From Kaistia terrae (lineage in GTDB: Bacteria > Pseudomonadota > Alphaproteobacteria > Rhizobiales > Kaistiaceae), in the NCBI RefSeq assembly GCF_026344005.1, contig NZ_JAPKNH010000003.1:372001-436000 (forward strand): 64,000 bases of DNA, written 5' to 3'. The notes beneath the pieces are model-generated. The model was not told the DNA's origin, made no database searches, and worked only from the letters and a program-made list of their open reading frames with translations. Positions 10,615-19,059 of this stretch are shown piece after piece. Within the stretch, counting starts at the first letter, position 1, and the number at the start of each line of letters is the position of its first letter. The translations under genes and the position numbers were made by a program.

Positions 10615-11604
10615 TTGCTGCTGCTCATCATCAAGCGCATGGCCAATGCCATTTTCGTCATTCTGGCGGTATCGCTGCTCGCCTTCACCATCTTCAAGTT
10701 CCTGGGTGATCCGGTTCAGCTGATGCTCAATCCGCAGGCCACGCAGCAGGAGCGCGACCTGCTCACCGAGCGGCTCGGTCTGAACGATCCCGTACCGGTC
10801 CAATTTGCCAAATTCGTCTTCAACGCCGCGCGCGGCGAGTTCGGCATGAGCTACCGCAACCAGATGCCGGTGATGGAGGTGATCGCCGAGCGCTTTCCCG
10901 CCACTTTCGAGCTAGTGTTGGTCTCCTCGATCATGGCGCTGGTGATCGGCCTGCCCCTCGGCGTCTTTGCCGCCATTCGCGGCGGCACGGTCATGGCCCG
11001 CGTCTTTCACCTGATCTCGATGATCGGCGTTTCGGTGCCCGCCTTCGTCATCGGCATCATGCTGATCCTGGTGTTCTCGATCGAACTCAAATGGCTGCCC
11101 GCCTTCGGGCGCGGCAAGGTGGTCGATCTCGGTTTCTGGACCACCGGCTTCCTGACGCCAAGCGGCCGCGCCGCCCTGGTCATGCCGTCGATTTCGCTCG
11201 CCCTGTTCCAGATCTCGTTCATCATGCGGCTGGTAACGGCGGAGATGCTCGAAGTCCTGCGGACCGATTTCATCCGTTTCGCCAAGGCCCGAGGCCTCAA
11301 GGCCCGCGCGATCTATTTCCGCCACGGCCTGCGCAACTGCATGATGCCGGTCGTGACGATGACAGGCATGCTGATCGGTGACCTGATTGCCTTCACTCTC
11401 GTCACCGAGATCGTCTTCCAGTGGCCCGGCATGGGCTTCCTGTTCGTTCAATCCGTGCAGTATGTCGATATCCCGGTCATGGCCGCCTACCTCATGATCG
11501 TCTGCTGCATCTTCATCACCATCAACCTGATCGTCGATCTGATCTATGTCGTGGTCGATCCGCGCGTCGATCAGCTTGTGCGCGGAGGCGGCAATGGCCA
11601 CTGA
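10615..11604 (+). CDS. ABC transporter permease, DppB type
   Basis: Inner-membrane permease of 329 aa. The start is a TTG at 10615 preceded by CTGGAGACAC (GGAG). The N-terminal helix MLLLIIKRMANAIFVILAVS is followed by the DppB-type periplasmic loop (LTERLGLNDPVPVQFAKF). The EAA cytoplasmic loop that contacts the ATPase is in FIRFAKARGLKARAIYFRHG. Five to six hydrophobic segments are visible. It pairs with the DppC-like permease whose start overlaps its 3' end by 11 bp. Confidence 0.94.
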   Translation: MLLLIIKRMANAIFVILAVSLLAFTIFKFLGDPVQLMLNPQATQQERDLLTERLGLNDPVPVQFAKFVFNAARGEFGMSYRNQMPVMEVIAERFPATFELVLVSSIMALVIGLPLGVFAAIRGGTVMARVFHLISMIGVSVPAFVIGIMLILVFSIELKWLPAFGRGKVVDLGFWTTGFLTPSGRAALVMPSISLALFQISFIMRLVTAEMLEVLRTDFIRFAKARGLKARAIYFRHGLRNCMMPVVTMTGMLIGDLIAFTLVTEIVFQWPGMGFLFVQSVQYVDIPVMAAYLMIVCCIFITINLIVDLIYVVVDPRVDQLVRGGGNGH

Positions 11605-12541
11605 ACTCTCGCCCGCGCCTTCGGGCCTCCGGCAACGCCTCTGGGCATTTTACGACAGCGACCTGATCTGGAGTTTCCGCCACAGCCCGATGGCGATCCT
11701 CTCGGCGGCGCTTCTGGCGATCGTCGCCTTCACCTCGCTCTTCGCGGCGTGGCTGATGCCGCAGAACCCGTTCGACATCACGCAACTCTATCTCGACAAG
11801 GCCAATTTGCCGCCGATCTGGATCGAGGGCGGGCAGATGCCCTATCTGCTGGGCACCGATCTGCAGGGGCGCGACATTCTCTCAGCCATCGTCTATGGAT
11901 CGCGCATCTCCCTCATCATCGGCGTAGCGAGCGTCGCTCTGTCGATGACGATCGGCGTGTTGGTCGGGCTGATGGCCGGCTATGTCGGCGGCGCGCTCGA
12001 CAATTTCCTGATGCGCATCGGCGATGCCGTCATGTCGATCCCGACCCTGCTCGTCGCCATCCTGATCAGCGCGATTTTTCGCGGGATGCTCCCGGTCGAT
12101 TATCGCGACGCAGCCGCCCCGCTGATCCTCGTCGTTGCGCTGTCGCTGACCAGCTGGGTCGTCTATGCCCGCATGATCCGCGCTGCCACCATGGTCGAGG
12201 CGGGCAAGGAATACGTGCTGGCCGCCCGGATCATCAAGGTTCCGCGCCGCCGGATCATCCTGCACCACATCCTGCCGAACGTGCTCACTGCGGCGCTGGT
12301 CACGGCAACCCTCAATCTTGGCCTCGCGGTGCTGGCCGAGGCGACGCTCTCCTTCCTGGGTGTCGGCATGCCAAGCGCCCAGCCGTCGCTGGGCACGCTG
12401 ATCCGCATCGGCAACCAGTTCTTCTTCTCGGGCACCTGGTGGATCGTGCTGTTCCCTGCCCTCCAGCTCACCCTGATCATCCTGGCCGTGAACCTGCTCG
12501 GCGACTGGCTGCGCGACGCGCTCAACCCCAAACTGAAGTAG
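11594..12541 (+). CDS. ABC transporter permease, DppC type
   Basis: Second permease of the import system, 315 aa from the ATG at 11594 (MATELSPAPSG), which has GGAGG a few bases upstream inside the end of the preceding gene. The cytoplasmic N-terminus is followed by a long helix (AILSAALLAIVAFTSLFAAW), the DppC phrase LLGTDLQGRDILSAIVYGSR, and the EAA loop near VEAGKEYVLAARIIKVPRRR. The C-terminal LGDWLRDALNPKLK is typical of DppC/OppC. The overlap with the DppB-like gene implies translational coupling. Confidence 0.94.
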   Translation: MATELSPAPSGLRQRLWAFYDSDLIWSFRHSPMAILSAALLAIVAFTSLFAAWLMPQNPFDITQLYLDKANLPPIWIEGGQMPYLLGTDLQGRDILSAIVYGSRISLIIGVASVALSMTIGVLVGLMAGYVGGALDNFLMRIGDAVMSIPTLLVAILISAIFRGMLPVDYRDAAAPLILVVALSLTSWVVYARMIRAATMVEAGKEYVLAARIIKVPRRRIILHHILPNVLTAALVTATLNLGLAVLAEATLSFLGVGMPSAQPSLGTLIRIGNQFFFSGTWWIVLFPALQLTLIILAVNLLGDWLRDALNPKLK

Positions 12542-12548
12542 GAAGACC

Positions 12549-13742
12549 ATGACCGATCTCGTCATCCGCAACGTCCGCCCGCTGGGCAAGGCGGCAACCG
12601 ATATCGCCATTGGCAACGGCCGCATCGCCGCCATTGCGCCGAACCTTCCCGCCAATGGCGCGGCCGAGGAAGACGGCGGCGGCGCGCTGCTCCTGCCCGG
12701 GCTCATCGAAGCCCATACCCATCTCGACAAGACCCTGCTCGGCATGGACTGGGTCGAGAACCGGGTCGCCTCCAGCATCCGGTCCAAGATCGACAACGAG
12801 CGCGAGATGAAGGGTGTTCTCGGTCTCGATCCGGCGCAGCAATCGGCGCGGCAGGTAGTCATGTCGATCGCCAAGGGCACCACCGCGATCCGCAGCCATG
12901 TCGACATCGACACCACCTATGGGCTGGCCGGCTTCGAGGGTGTCGCGGCCACGCGCGAGCGCTATGCCGACGTGATGGACCTGCAGATCGTCGCCTTCCC
13001 GCAATCCGGCATGATGATCCGCAAGGGCACCATCGAACTGATGGATGAAGCGCTTCGGCAGGGCGCGGACGTCGTCGGCGGCCTCGACCCCTGCGCGATC
13101 GATTTCGATCCCAAGGGCCATCTCGACGTGGTGTTCGACCTCGCGGTCAAGCACGCCAAGCCGATCGACATCCACCTGCATGAGGCCGGCGATCTCGGTG
13201 TTTTCACCTTCGGCATGATCCTGGAGCGCACCCGCGCCCACGGATTGGCCGGCAAGGTGACGGTGAGCCACGCCTTCGCGCTCGGCATGAACGACTATCT
13301 GCGTATCGGCCAGTTGCTCGACGACATTGCCGCAGCCGGCGTCATGCTGATGTCGACGGGACCGGCCGGCATCCCGGTTCCGCCGCTGATCCGCGGCCTC
13401 GATGCCGGCATTGCCTTCTGCTCGGGCACGGACGGCATGCGGGATCTCTGGAATCCCTATGGCAATGCCGACATGCTGCAGCGTGCCCAGATCCTGGCCG
13501 ACCGCAACAATCTGAGCCGCGATGTCGAGATCGAGCGGGCGCTGGATGTCTGCACCTTCGGCGGAGCCAGGGTGATGGACCTCCCCGATTATGGCCTCGA
13601 GATCGGCAATTTCGCCGACCTCGTGCTGGTCGAGGGCCGTACAGTCACAGAAGCCGTCGTCACGCTGCCGCCGCGCAAGCTGGTGGTCAAGCGCGGCCGG
13701 GTCGTAGCGCGCGATGGCGAAGCCCTGATCGAGGCAGCATGA
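12549..13742 (+). CDS. Amidohydrolase, cytosine-deaminase-like
   Basis: Metal-dependent amidohydrolase-superfamily protein of 397 aa with CodA-like architecture. The HxH metal pair is in LIEAHTHLDK (about H56 and H58). Further ligands are in DIHLHEAGD (about residue 207) and TVSHAFALG (about 240), with the catalytic Asp in CSGTDGMRDLWNPYG (about 293). Members deaminate or hydrolyse ring C-N bonds of pyrimidines, creatinine, isoguanine or similar compounds. It lies between the permease genes and the ATPase genes of the same operon, so it very likely acts on the imported compound. The exact substrate cannot be read from the sequence. Confidence 0.9.
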   Translation: MTDLVIRNVRPLGKAATDIAIGNGRIAAIAPNLPANGAAEEDGGGALLLPGLIEAHTHLDKTLLGMDWVENRVASSIRSKIDNEREMKGVLGLDPAQQSARQVVMSIAKGTTAIRSHVDIDTTYGLAGFEGVAATRERYADVMDLQIVAFPQSGMMIRKGTIELMDEALRQGADVVGGLDPCAIDFDPKGHLDVVFDLAVKHAKPIDIHLHEAGDLGVFTFGMILERTRAHGLAGKVTVSHAFALGMNDYLRIGQLLDDIAAAGVMLMSTGPAGIPVPPLIRGLDAGIAFCSGTDGMRDLWNPYGNADMLQRAQILADRNNLSRDVEIERALDVCTFGGARVMDLPDYGLEIGNFADLVLVEGRTVTEAVVTLPPRKLVVKRGRVVARDGEALIEAA

Positions 13743-14758
13743 TGCACCAGCCGCTCGCGCGACAAGCCACAGACGGAAGTCCCGTTGCACCGCTGCTGAC
13801 CGTACGCGGACTGAGCGTCGAATTCGTCACCCGTCGCGGCAGCTCGCGCGCGCTCGACCGTGTCAGCTTCGACATGGCGCCCGGCGAGATCCTGGGGTTG
13901 GTGGGCGAATCCGGCGCCGGAAAATCGCTTTCCGGAAACGCCATCATCGGGCTGATCGACCCGCCCGGTCATGTCGTGGAGGGCGAGATCGCCTTCGAGG
14001 GCAAACGGATCGACAATCTGCCGCCCAACCAGATGCGCAAGCTGCGCGGCCGGCGGATCGCGGCCATCTTCCAGGATCCGCTGACCTCGCTCGATCCGCT
14101 GATGCGCATCGGCGACCAGATCACCGAGACCATCCTTACGCATTTGCCGATGTCGCGCGCTGCCGCCCGCGCCCGCGCGCTCGACCTGCTGAAGGCGGTC
14201 GGCATCCCCGCGCCCGACGTTCGCATCGACCATTATCCGCACCAGTTCTCCGGCGGCATGCGGCAGCGCGTGGTGATCGCGCTGGCGGTATGCGCCGATC
14301 CCAAGCTGATCATCGCCGACGAGCCGACCACGGCGCTCGATGTTTCGATCCAGGCGCAGATCACCGCCCTGCTCAAGAAGATGTGCCGCGACCACGGCAC
14401 CGCCATCCTGCTCGTCACGCATGACATGGGCGTCATTGCCGACACGGCCGACCGCGTCGCCGTGATGTATGCCGGGCGGCTGGTCGAGATCGGTCCGATA
14501 CAGGATGTTCTGGGTTCGCCAAGGCACGTCTATACGGCTGGCCTGATCGGCTCGATTCCCAGCCTCAACCGCCGGCGCGAACGGCTGGTGCAGATCGACG
14601 GATCGATGCCAAGACCGGGCGCGGTGCCATCGGGCTGCGCCTTCGCCCCGCGCTGCCCCAAGAGGATGCCGAAATGCGACGAACGGCCGGAACTCATGCC
14701 GTTCGGCAATAGCCAGGTCGCCTGCTGGCGCGCGGAAGAAAGCCATTCCTATGTCTAG
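13739..14758 (+). CDS. ABC transporter ATP-binding protein, DppD type
   Basis: First ATPase subunit, 339 aa. Walker A is in LGLVGESGAGKSLSGNAI, the signature in FSGGMRQRVVIALAV and Walker B in KLIIADEPTTALDVSIQ. The C-terminal oligopeptide-transporter extension carries the Cys motif GCAFAPRCPKRMPKC. The start ATGATG overlaps the stop of the amidohydrolase gene by 4 bp. It works with the DppF-like ATPase as a heterodimer on the two permeases. Confidence 0.95.
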   Translation: MMHQPLARQATDGSPVAPLLTVRGLSVEFVTRRGSSRALDRVSFDMAPGEILGLVGESGAGKSLSGNAIIGLIDPPGHVVEGEIAFEGKRIDNLPPNQMRKLRGRRIAAIFQDPLTSLDPLMRIGDQITETILTHLPMSRAAARARALDLLKAVGIPAPDVRIDHYPHQFSGGMRQRVVIALAVCADPKLIIADEPTTALDVSIQAQITALLKKMCRDHGTAILLVTHDMGVIADTADRVAVMYAGRLVEIGPIQDVLGSPRHVYTAGLIGSIPSLNRRRERLVQIDGSMPRPGAVPSGCAFAPRCPKRMPKCDERPELMPFGNSQVACWRAEESHSYV

Positions 14759-15764
14759 CCAATCCGCCCTCGAAGTGCAGGACCTCGCCCGCTGGTTCGA
14801 TGTCTCGGCCCCCTGGCTGACACGGGTGCTGGAGCGCAAACCGAGGCGAATCCTCAAGGCCGTCGACGGCGTCAGCTTCAGCGTGCCGCGCGGCAGCACC
14901 TTCGCCATTGTCGGCGAGAGCGGCTGCGGCAAGTCGACCATCGCGCGGCTGGCCGTCGGCCTGCACCACCCGACGCGCGGCGAGATGAACTTCGCCCATG
15001 GCGCCGGCCGGGATGGCCGGATGCGCGCGCAGATGATCTTCCAGGATCCCTATGCCTGCCTCAATCCGCGCTGGCGGGTGAAGGACATCATCGCCGAGCC
15101 GATCCATGAGCTAGGCCTGCGTCGGGGCGCGGCCGCGGTTCAGGCCCGGGTCACGGAACTGCTCGGCCTCGTCGGGCTGGCGCGCAGCGACGGCGAGAAA
15201 TATCCGCATTCCTTCTCCGGCGGCCAGCGCCAGCGTATCTCGATCGCACGTGCCCTTGCGACCGAACCGGAGTTCCTCGTCTGCGACGAGCCGACCTCGG
15301 CGCTCGACGTCTCGGTGCAGGCGCAGATCCTCAACCTGATGATGGACCTGCAGCGCGAATTCGGCCTTACCTACCTGCTCATCAGCCACAATCTCGCCGT
15401 CGTGCGCCATGCCTCCGACCAGATCGCCGTGATGTATCTCGGCCGGATCGTTGAACAGGCGCCGACCGAGATGCTGTTCCGCAATCCGCAGCACCCCTAT
15501 ACGCGGCTGCTGATCGATACGATCCCGGATCTGGAAGCGCCCAATCGCGCCCGCCAGCCCTTGGCCGGCGAGGTGCCGAGCCCGATCGATCCGCCATCCG
15601 GCTGCACGTTCCATCCCCGCTGCCCCTATGCTCAAGACATCTGCCGGCAGGTGTCGCCGCCCATGGCGCATGACAACGATGGCCGGGCGATCGCCTGCCA
15701 TTTCCCGCTGACGACGGCGCGAACCTCACCTTTGGCCGGCCTCGCGGCCGTCTCCGCGAATTGA
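14751..15764 (+). CDS. ABC transporter ATP-binding protein, DppF type
   Basis: Second ATPase subunit, 337 aa. Walker A is in IVGESGCGKSTIARLAVG, the signature in SFSGGQRQRISIARALA and Walker B in EFLVCDEPTSALDVSVQ. The C-terminal Cys motif is GCTFHPRCPYAQDIC. The start overlaps the DppD-like gene by 8 bp. The N-terminus carries the usual insertion before the Walker region (RWFDVSAPWLTRVLERKPRR). Confidence 0.95.
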   Translation: MSSQSALEVQDLARWFDVSAPWLTRVLERKPRRILKAVDGVSFSVPRGSTFAIVGESGCGKSTIARLAVGLHHPTRGEMNFAHGAGRDGRMRAQMIFQDPYACLNPRWRVKDIIAEPIHELGLRRGAAAVQARVTELLGLVGLARSDGEKYPHSFSGGQRQRISIARALATEPEFLVCDEPTSALDVSVQAQILNLMMDLQREFGLTYLLISHNLAVVRHASDQIAVMYLGRIVEQAPTEMLFRNPQHPYTRLLIDTIPDLEAPNRARQPLAGEVPSPIDPPSGCTFHPRCPYAQDICRQVSPPMAHDNDGRAIACHFPLTTARTSPLAGLAAVSAN

Positions 15765-15778
15765 AAAGACCGGTACGA

Positions 15779-17260
15779 ATGGCTCACTCGGGAAGAACGC
15801 TGCTCTCGGCGAAATGGATCGTCGGCCATGCGGATGGCAAGCACACGCTGGTGCATGAAGGCGAGATCGTCTTCGAGGACGGCGCGGTAATCTTCGTCGG
15901 GCATGGCTTTCCCGGCGAGGTGGCGCGCCGGATCGACTATGGCAATGCGCTGATCAGCCCGGGCTTCATCGATCTCGACGCCCTGTCCGATCTCGACACC
16001 ACCGTCTTCTCCTATGACAACCACCCGGATTGGCAAAAGGGTCGGACCTGGCCGCAGAGCTACATGGATCGGGGGCCGTACGAGATGTACGATCCGACCG
16101 AGCTCGCCTTCCAGAAGCGCCATGCCTTCTCGCGGCTGATCCGCAACGGCATCACCACGGCCATGCCGATTGCCTCGCTTTACTATCGGCAATGGGGCGA
16201 GACTTATGCCGAATTCTCGGATGCGGCCGACGCCGCCGAGGATCTCGGCCTCAGGATCTATCTCGGTCCGGCCTATCGAACCGGCAATCCGGTGGTCGAC
16301 GACAATGGCGACATCAGCCTCTATTTCGACGAGCCGCGCGGCCTCGCCGGCCTTGCCGACGCCGTCCGCTTCTGCCGCGATTTCGAAGGAAAGGCCGAGG
16401 GGCGCATCCGCACGATGCTGGCGCCTGACCGCATCGAGACCTGTACCGCTGAGTTGCTTCGGCAGACCGCCAATGCCGGGCGCGAGTTCGGGGTACCGGT
16501 GCGCCTGCATTGCAACCAGGGTCGTTTCGAGCGCGATACGGTGCGCCGCCTGCATGGCAAGACCTCGGTCGAGTGGCTGGACAGCCTCGGCTTCCTGACG
16601 CCACGCACGCTCCTGCCCCACGGCACCTATGTCAGCCCGTCCCGCAATATGGATGAACCTGGTAACGATCTGTTAACCCTGCTGGAGCGCGAAGCGGTCG
16701 TCGTCCACTGCCCGCTGGTCGCGGCACGACACGGCGACGCCCTGGCGAGCTTTGCCAGCCACAAGGCGATGGGACTGCGCATGGCGCTCGGCACCGACAC
16801 CGCGCCGCCCGACATGATCGTGAACATGCAGGTCGGCATGATGATCTCGCGCGTGCTTGATCGCACGATCTCCAACATCCGCTCGGAAGATTATTTCGAC
16901 GCCGCGACGCTCGGCGGCGCCGATGCGCTGGGCCGACCGGATCTGGGGCGGCTCGCCCCTGGCGCCCGGGCCGACATCACCGTGTTCGACCTTGGCAACC
17001 CCGATCTCGGCCAGGTGATCGACCCGATCCAGACGCTGATGCTGACCGGCAGCGGACGCGACGTGCACAGCGTCTTCATCGACGGCCGCATGGTGATGGC
17101 GGACCGGGTCCTGCCCGGCGTCGACTTCGCGGCCGACAGTGCGCGAGCGCAACGCCAGTTCGAAGGCCTGATGGAGAAATACCCGGAACGGACCGTCGGG
17201 CACCCGCCCGTATCCGAGATCTTCTCCTCCGCCTACAGGATCGTCGAAGCGCCGAACTGA
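15779..17260 (+). CDS. Amidohydrolase-family protein lacking the HxH metal pair
   Basis: Amidohydrolase-superfamily protein of 493 aa (chlorohydrolase/TRZ-ATZ shape). After the N-terminal beta-sandwich, the position where HxH normally stands reads PGFIDLDALSDLD (D65-L-D67). The other metal or catalytic residues are present: His in PVRLHCNQG (about 244), His in LLPHGTY (about 281) and Asp in LGTDTAPP (about 340). The C-terminus ends with the usual LAPGARADITVFDLGN sandwich strand. It may be a mononuclear or altered-metal hydrolase. The start is either the ATG at 15779 or a TTG at 15761 overlapping the ATPase stop (TTGA). It follows the transporter ATPases directly, so it probably acts in the same pathway as the cytosine-deaminase-like enzyme. 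Confidence 0.88.
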   Translation: MAHSGRTLLSAKWIVGHADGKHTLVHEGEIVFEDGAVIFVGHGFPGEVARRIDYGNALISPGFIDLDALSDLDTTVFSYDNHPDWQKGRTWPQSYMDRGPYEMYDPTELAFQKRHAFSRLIRNGITTAMPIASLYYRQWGETYAEFSDAADAAEDLGLRIYLGPAYRTGNPVVDDNGDISLYFDEPRGLAGLADAVRFCRDFEGKAEGRIRTMLAPDRIETCTAELLRQTANAGREFGVPVRLHCNQGRFERDTVRRLHGKTSVEWLDSLGFLTPRTLLPHGTYVSPSRNMDEPGNDLLTLLEREAVVVHCPLVAARHGDALASFASHKAMGLRMALGTDTAPPDMIVNMQVGMMISRVLDRTISNIRSEDYFDAATLGGADALGRPDLGRLAPGARADITVFDLGNPDLGQVIDPIQTLMLTGSGRDVHSVFIDGRMVMADRVLPGVDFAADSARAQRQFEGLMEKYPERTVGHPPVSEIFSSAYRIVEAPN

Positions 17261-17298
17261 CACCGGAATCGTGCCTGTTTTCGCGCCATGATCTGCAA

Positions 17299-17332
17299 TT
17301 TCTGTATACTAATTTAGCTGCATCTTGTACGC
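17299..17332 (+). promoter_or_regulatory. Candidate autoregulatory GntR operator
   Basis: TTTCTGTATAC, 15 bases, TTGTACGC lies immediately before the GntR gene and repeats the element at 8755-8788 upstream of the transporter operon. Its position argues for translation from the ATG at 17366 rather than the ATG at 17333, which abuts the element. Confidence 0.5.
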
Positions 17333-17365
17333 ATGGATGAGATTCCGAGGACAAGAGGTCTTCCC

Positions 17366-18103
17366 ATGGCGCGTCCCTCCCCGCGTATCGAAATTGCCCA
17401 TGAGGCGCTCCGGCAGGCCATCATCGAGCAGGCCCTGAAGCCGGGCACCAAGCTGCCGGAGGACGTGATCGGCGAACAGTTCGCCATGAGCCGAACCCTC
17501 GTGCGTGCCGTGCTGGCGAAGCTCGAGGCGGAAGGCCTTGTCGATGCCAATCCGAAGCGCACCGCGACGGTGGCGCAGCCGACGCTGGCCGAGGCGCGTG
17601 ATGTCTTCGAAGTGCGGCGCGCGCTGGAGGCCGAGGCCGTTCGCCTGGTGGCGAAGCGCTGGCAGCCGGCCTTTGCCGACGAACTGGACAGCCTGTTGCG
17701 GCAGGAGGACGAGGCCCGCGCGCGTCAGGACGAGCGCGTCTCGATCCATCTCGCCGGCGAATTCCACCTGCGCCTCGCCCAGTTGAGCGGCAACGCCCTG
17801 CTGGAGCGATATCTCCGCGAACTGATCACGCGCTGCTCGCTGATCCTCGCCGTGTTCGGTCGGCCGCATTCGTCCGATTGCGCTATCGAGGAACATTCGG
17901 CGCTGATCACCGCCTTGCGGGCCGGTGATGCCGATGGCGCCGTGGCGATCATGCATTCGCATCTCGGCGCCGTCGAACGCCGCGCCCTGCTGGGTGGCGA
18001 CGACGAGAAGCCGGCAGCCCTTGGCGATGTGCTGTCGCACTACGCCGCCGCCGTCACCGCACGCCAGACGACAAAACCCTCCAAGACGGCGAACCAGAAA
18101 TGA
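17366..18103 (+). CDS. GntR-family transcriptional regulator, FadR/FCD subfamily
   Basis: Regulator of 245 aa from the ATG at 17366, which has AAGAGG a suitable distance upstream; an in-frame ATG at 17333 lacks a ribosome site. The N-terminal winged helix-turn-helix includes GTKLPEDVIGEQFAMSRTLV and AVLAKLEAEGLV. The C-terminal all-helical FCD domain has the expected metal-binding His residues in FHLRLAQLSG, IEEHSALITA and MHSHLGAVE. FCD regulators usually sense carboxylates and repress transport or catabolic genes. It follows the transporter/amidohydrolase operon and shares an upstream element with it, so it is the best candidate for its repressor. Confidence 0.92.
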   Translation: MARPSPRIEIAHEALRQAIIEQALKPGTKLPEDVIGEQFAMSRTLVRAVLAKLEAEGLVDANPKRTATVAQPTLAEARDVFEVRRALEAEAVRLVAKRWQPAFADELDSLLRQEDEARARQDERVSIHLAGEFHLRLAQLSGNALLERYLRELITRCSLILAVFGRPHSSDCAIEEHSALITALRAGDADGAVAIMHSHLGAVERRALLGGDDEKPAALGDVLSHYAAAVTARQTTKPSKTANQK

Positions 18104-18768
18104 ATGCCCATTCGCAGAGCCACGTGCATTTCGATTTTGCCGAGCTGACCGAGCGACAGCGCTACAAGCTGCTGATCGGCACGGTCATTCCGCGCCCGAT
18201 CGCCTTTGTCAGCACGGTCGACCGCAACGGTCGCCGCAATGCCGGCCCGTTCAGCTTCTTCAACGTGCTCACCCACGACCCCGCCATCGTCGCCATCGGC
18301 GTCGAGAATTATGACGACATGCGGTTCAAGGATACGTCGCGCAATATCCGTGAGACCGGCGAATTCACGGTCCATATCGTCGACGAGGCACTGGTGAAGC
18401 AGATGGAGATCTGCGCGATCAAGTTCGGCCCGGAAGTCGACGAGATCGCCGAGGCCGGCCTGACCACGGTCCCGGGGCTGAACGTCAGGAGCCCGCGCAT
18501 CCTCGAAGCGCCGGCGGCGCTCGAATGCCGGCGCTACATGACGCTGGAACTCGGCCGGGCCCGGGAAATCATCCTGGGCGAAGTGCTGGGTGTTTTCGTT
18601 CGCGAGGACGCTGTCGACCCACAGAGCCTGCACATCGATCAGATCAAGATGGATGCGATCGGGCGGATGGGCGGACACACCTACGCATCGACAAGGGAAC
18701 AGTTCGACATCAAGACCCAGTCGGTCGCCGAGTGGCGCGACAGCCGGGACGACGCTTCCACCCGGTGA
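18100..18768 (+). CDS. Flavin reductase-like FMN-binding protein (DIM6/NTAB)
   Basis: FMN-binding split-barrel protein of 222 aa. The hallmark is near the N-terminus: IGTVIPRPIAFVSTVDRNG followed by NAGPFSFFNVLTHDPAIVAI. Proteins of this type supply reduced flavin to monooxygenases or act on flavin-dependent ring oxidation. The ATG overlaps the GntR stop (ATGA), so the two are coupled. With the neighbouring amidohydrolases it fits a catabolic route for a ring compound, but the reaction is not assigned. Confidence 0.9.
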   Translation: MNAHSQSHVHFDFAELTERQRYKLLIGTVIPRPIAFVSTVDRNGRRNAGPFSFFNVLTHDPAIVAIGVENYDDMRFKDTSRNIRETGEFTVHIVDEALVKQMEICAIKFGPEVDEIAEAGLTTVPGLNVRSPRILEAPAALECRRYMTLELGRAREIILGEVLGVFVREDAVDPQSLHIDQIKMDAIGRMGGHTYASTREQFDIKTQSVAEWRDSRDDASTR

Positions 18769-18783
18769 GATAGCAAATCGAAG

Positions 18784-18807
18784 GCGCACGGCGGCCGTGC
18801 GCTTTCT
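18784..18807 (+). terminator. Rho-independent terminator after flavin reductase gene
   Basis: Stem GCGCACGG / CCGTGCGC with a 3-base loop, followed by TTTCT, 15 bp after the flavin reductase stop. Confidence 0.7.
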
Positions 18808-18903
18808 CCATGCTTCTTGCCGTAGACGCGGTCACCGACTCCGCCCAATTTGCCACTGGCAAGTTCGAGCTGGAGCGAGATCCATCTGGGCCGAATCCTT
18901 CTT

Positions 18904-19026
18904 CACCTCTCCCTGAGGGAGAGGTCGGCTCGAAGAGCCGGGAGAGGGTTTAGGGAACCATCCGGTGAGGCCGTAAACCCTCACCCGCCGGCCTGCGGCC
19001 GTCGACCTCTCCCTCAGGGAGAGGTG
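18904..19026. repeat. Palindromic dispersed repeat element
   Basis: A 24-bp sequence at 18904-18927 is repeated exactly in inverted orientation at 19003-19026. Each arm is itself nearly palindromic (CCTCTCCCTGAGGGAGAGG). The interior also pairs in part: GAGGGTTTA near 18946 faces TAAACCCTC near 18974. The whole 123-bp unit can fold into a long cruciform or RNA hairpin. Elements of this kind are widely dispersed in Hyphomicrobiales genomes. It sits between the convergent flavin reductase and GH32 genes and could end transcription from both. Confidence 0.8.
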
Positions 19027-19059
19027 GAGGAGGATGTTCCAAAGCAGATGGATCCTGCT

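Noticed and set aside
9016-10803. A 595-codon open frame on the minus strand
   Set aside because: It is antisense to the well-supported binding-protein gene, has no ribosome site or family features, and arises from third-position GC bias.
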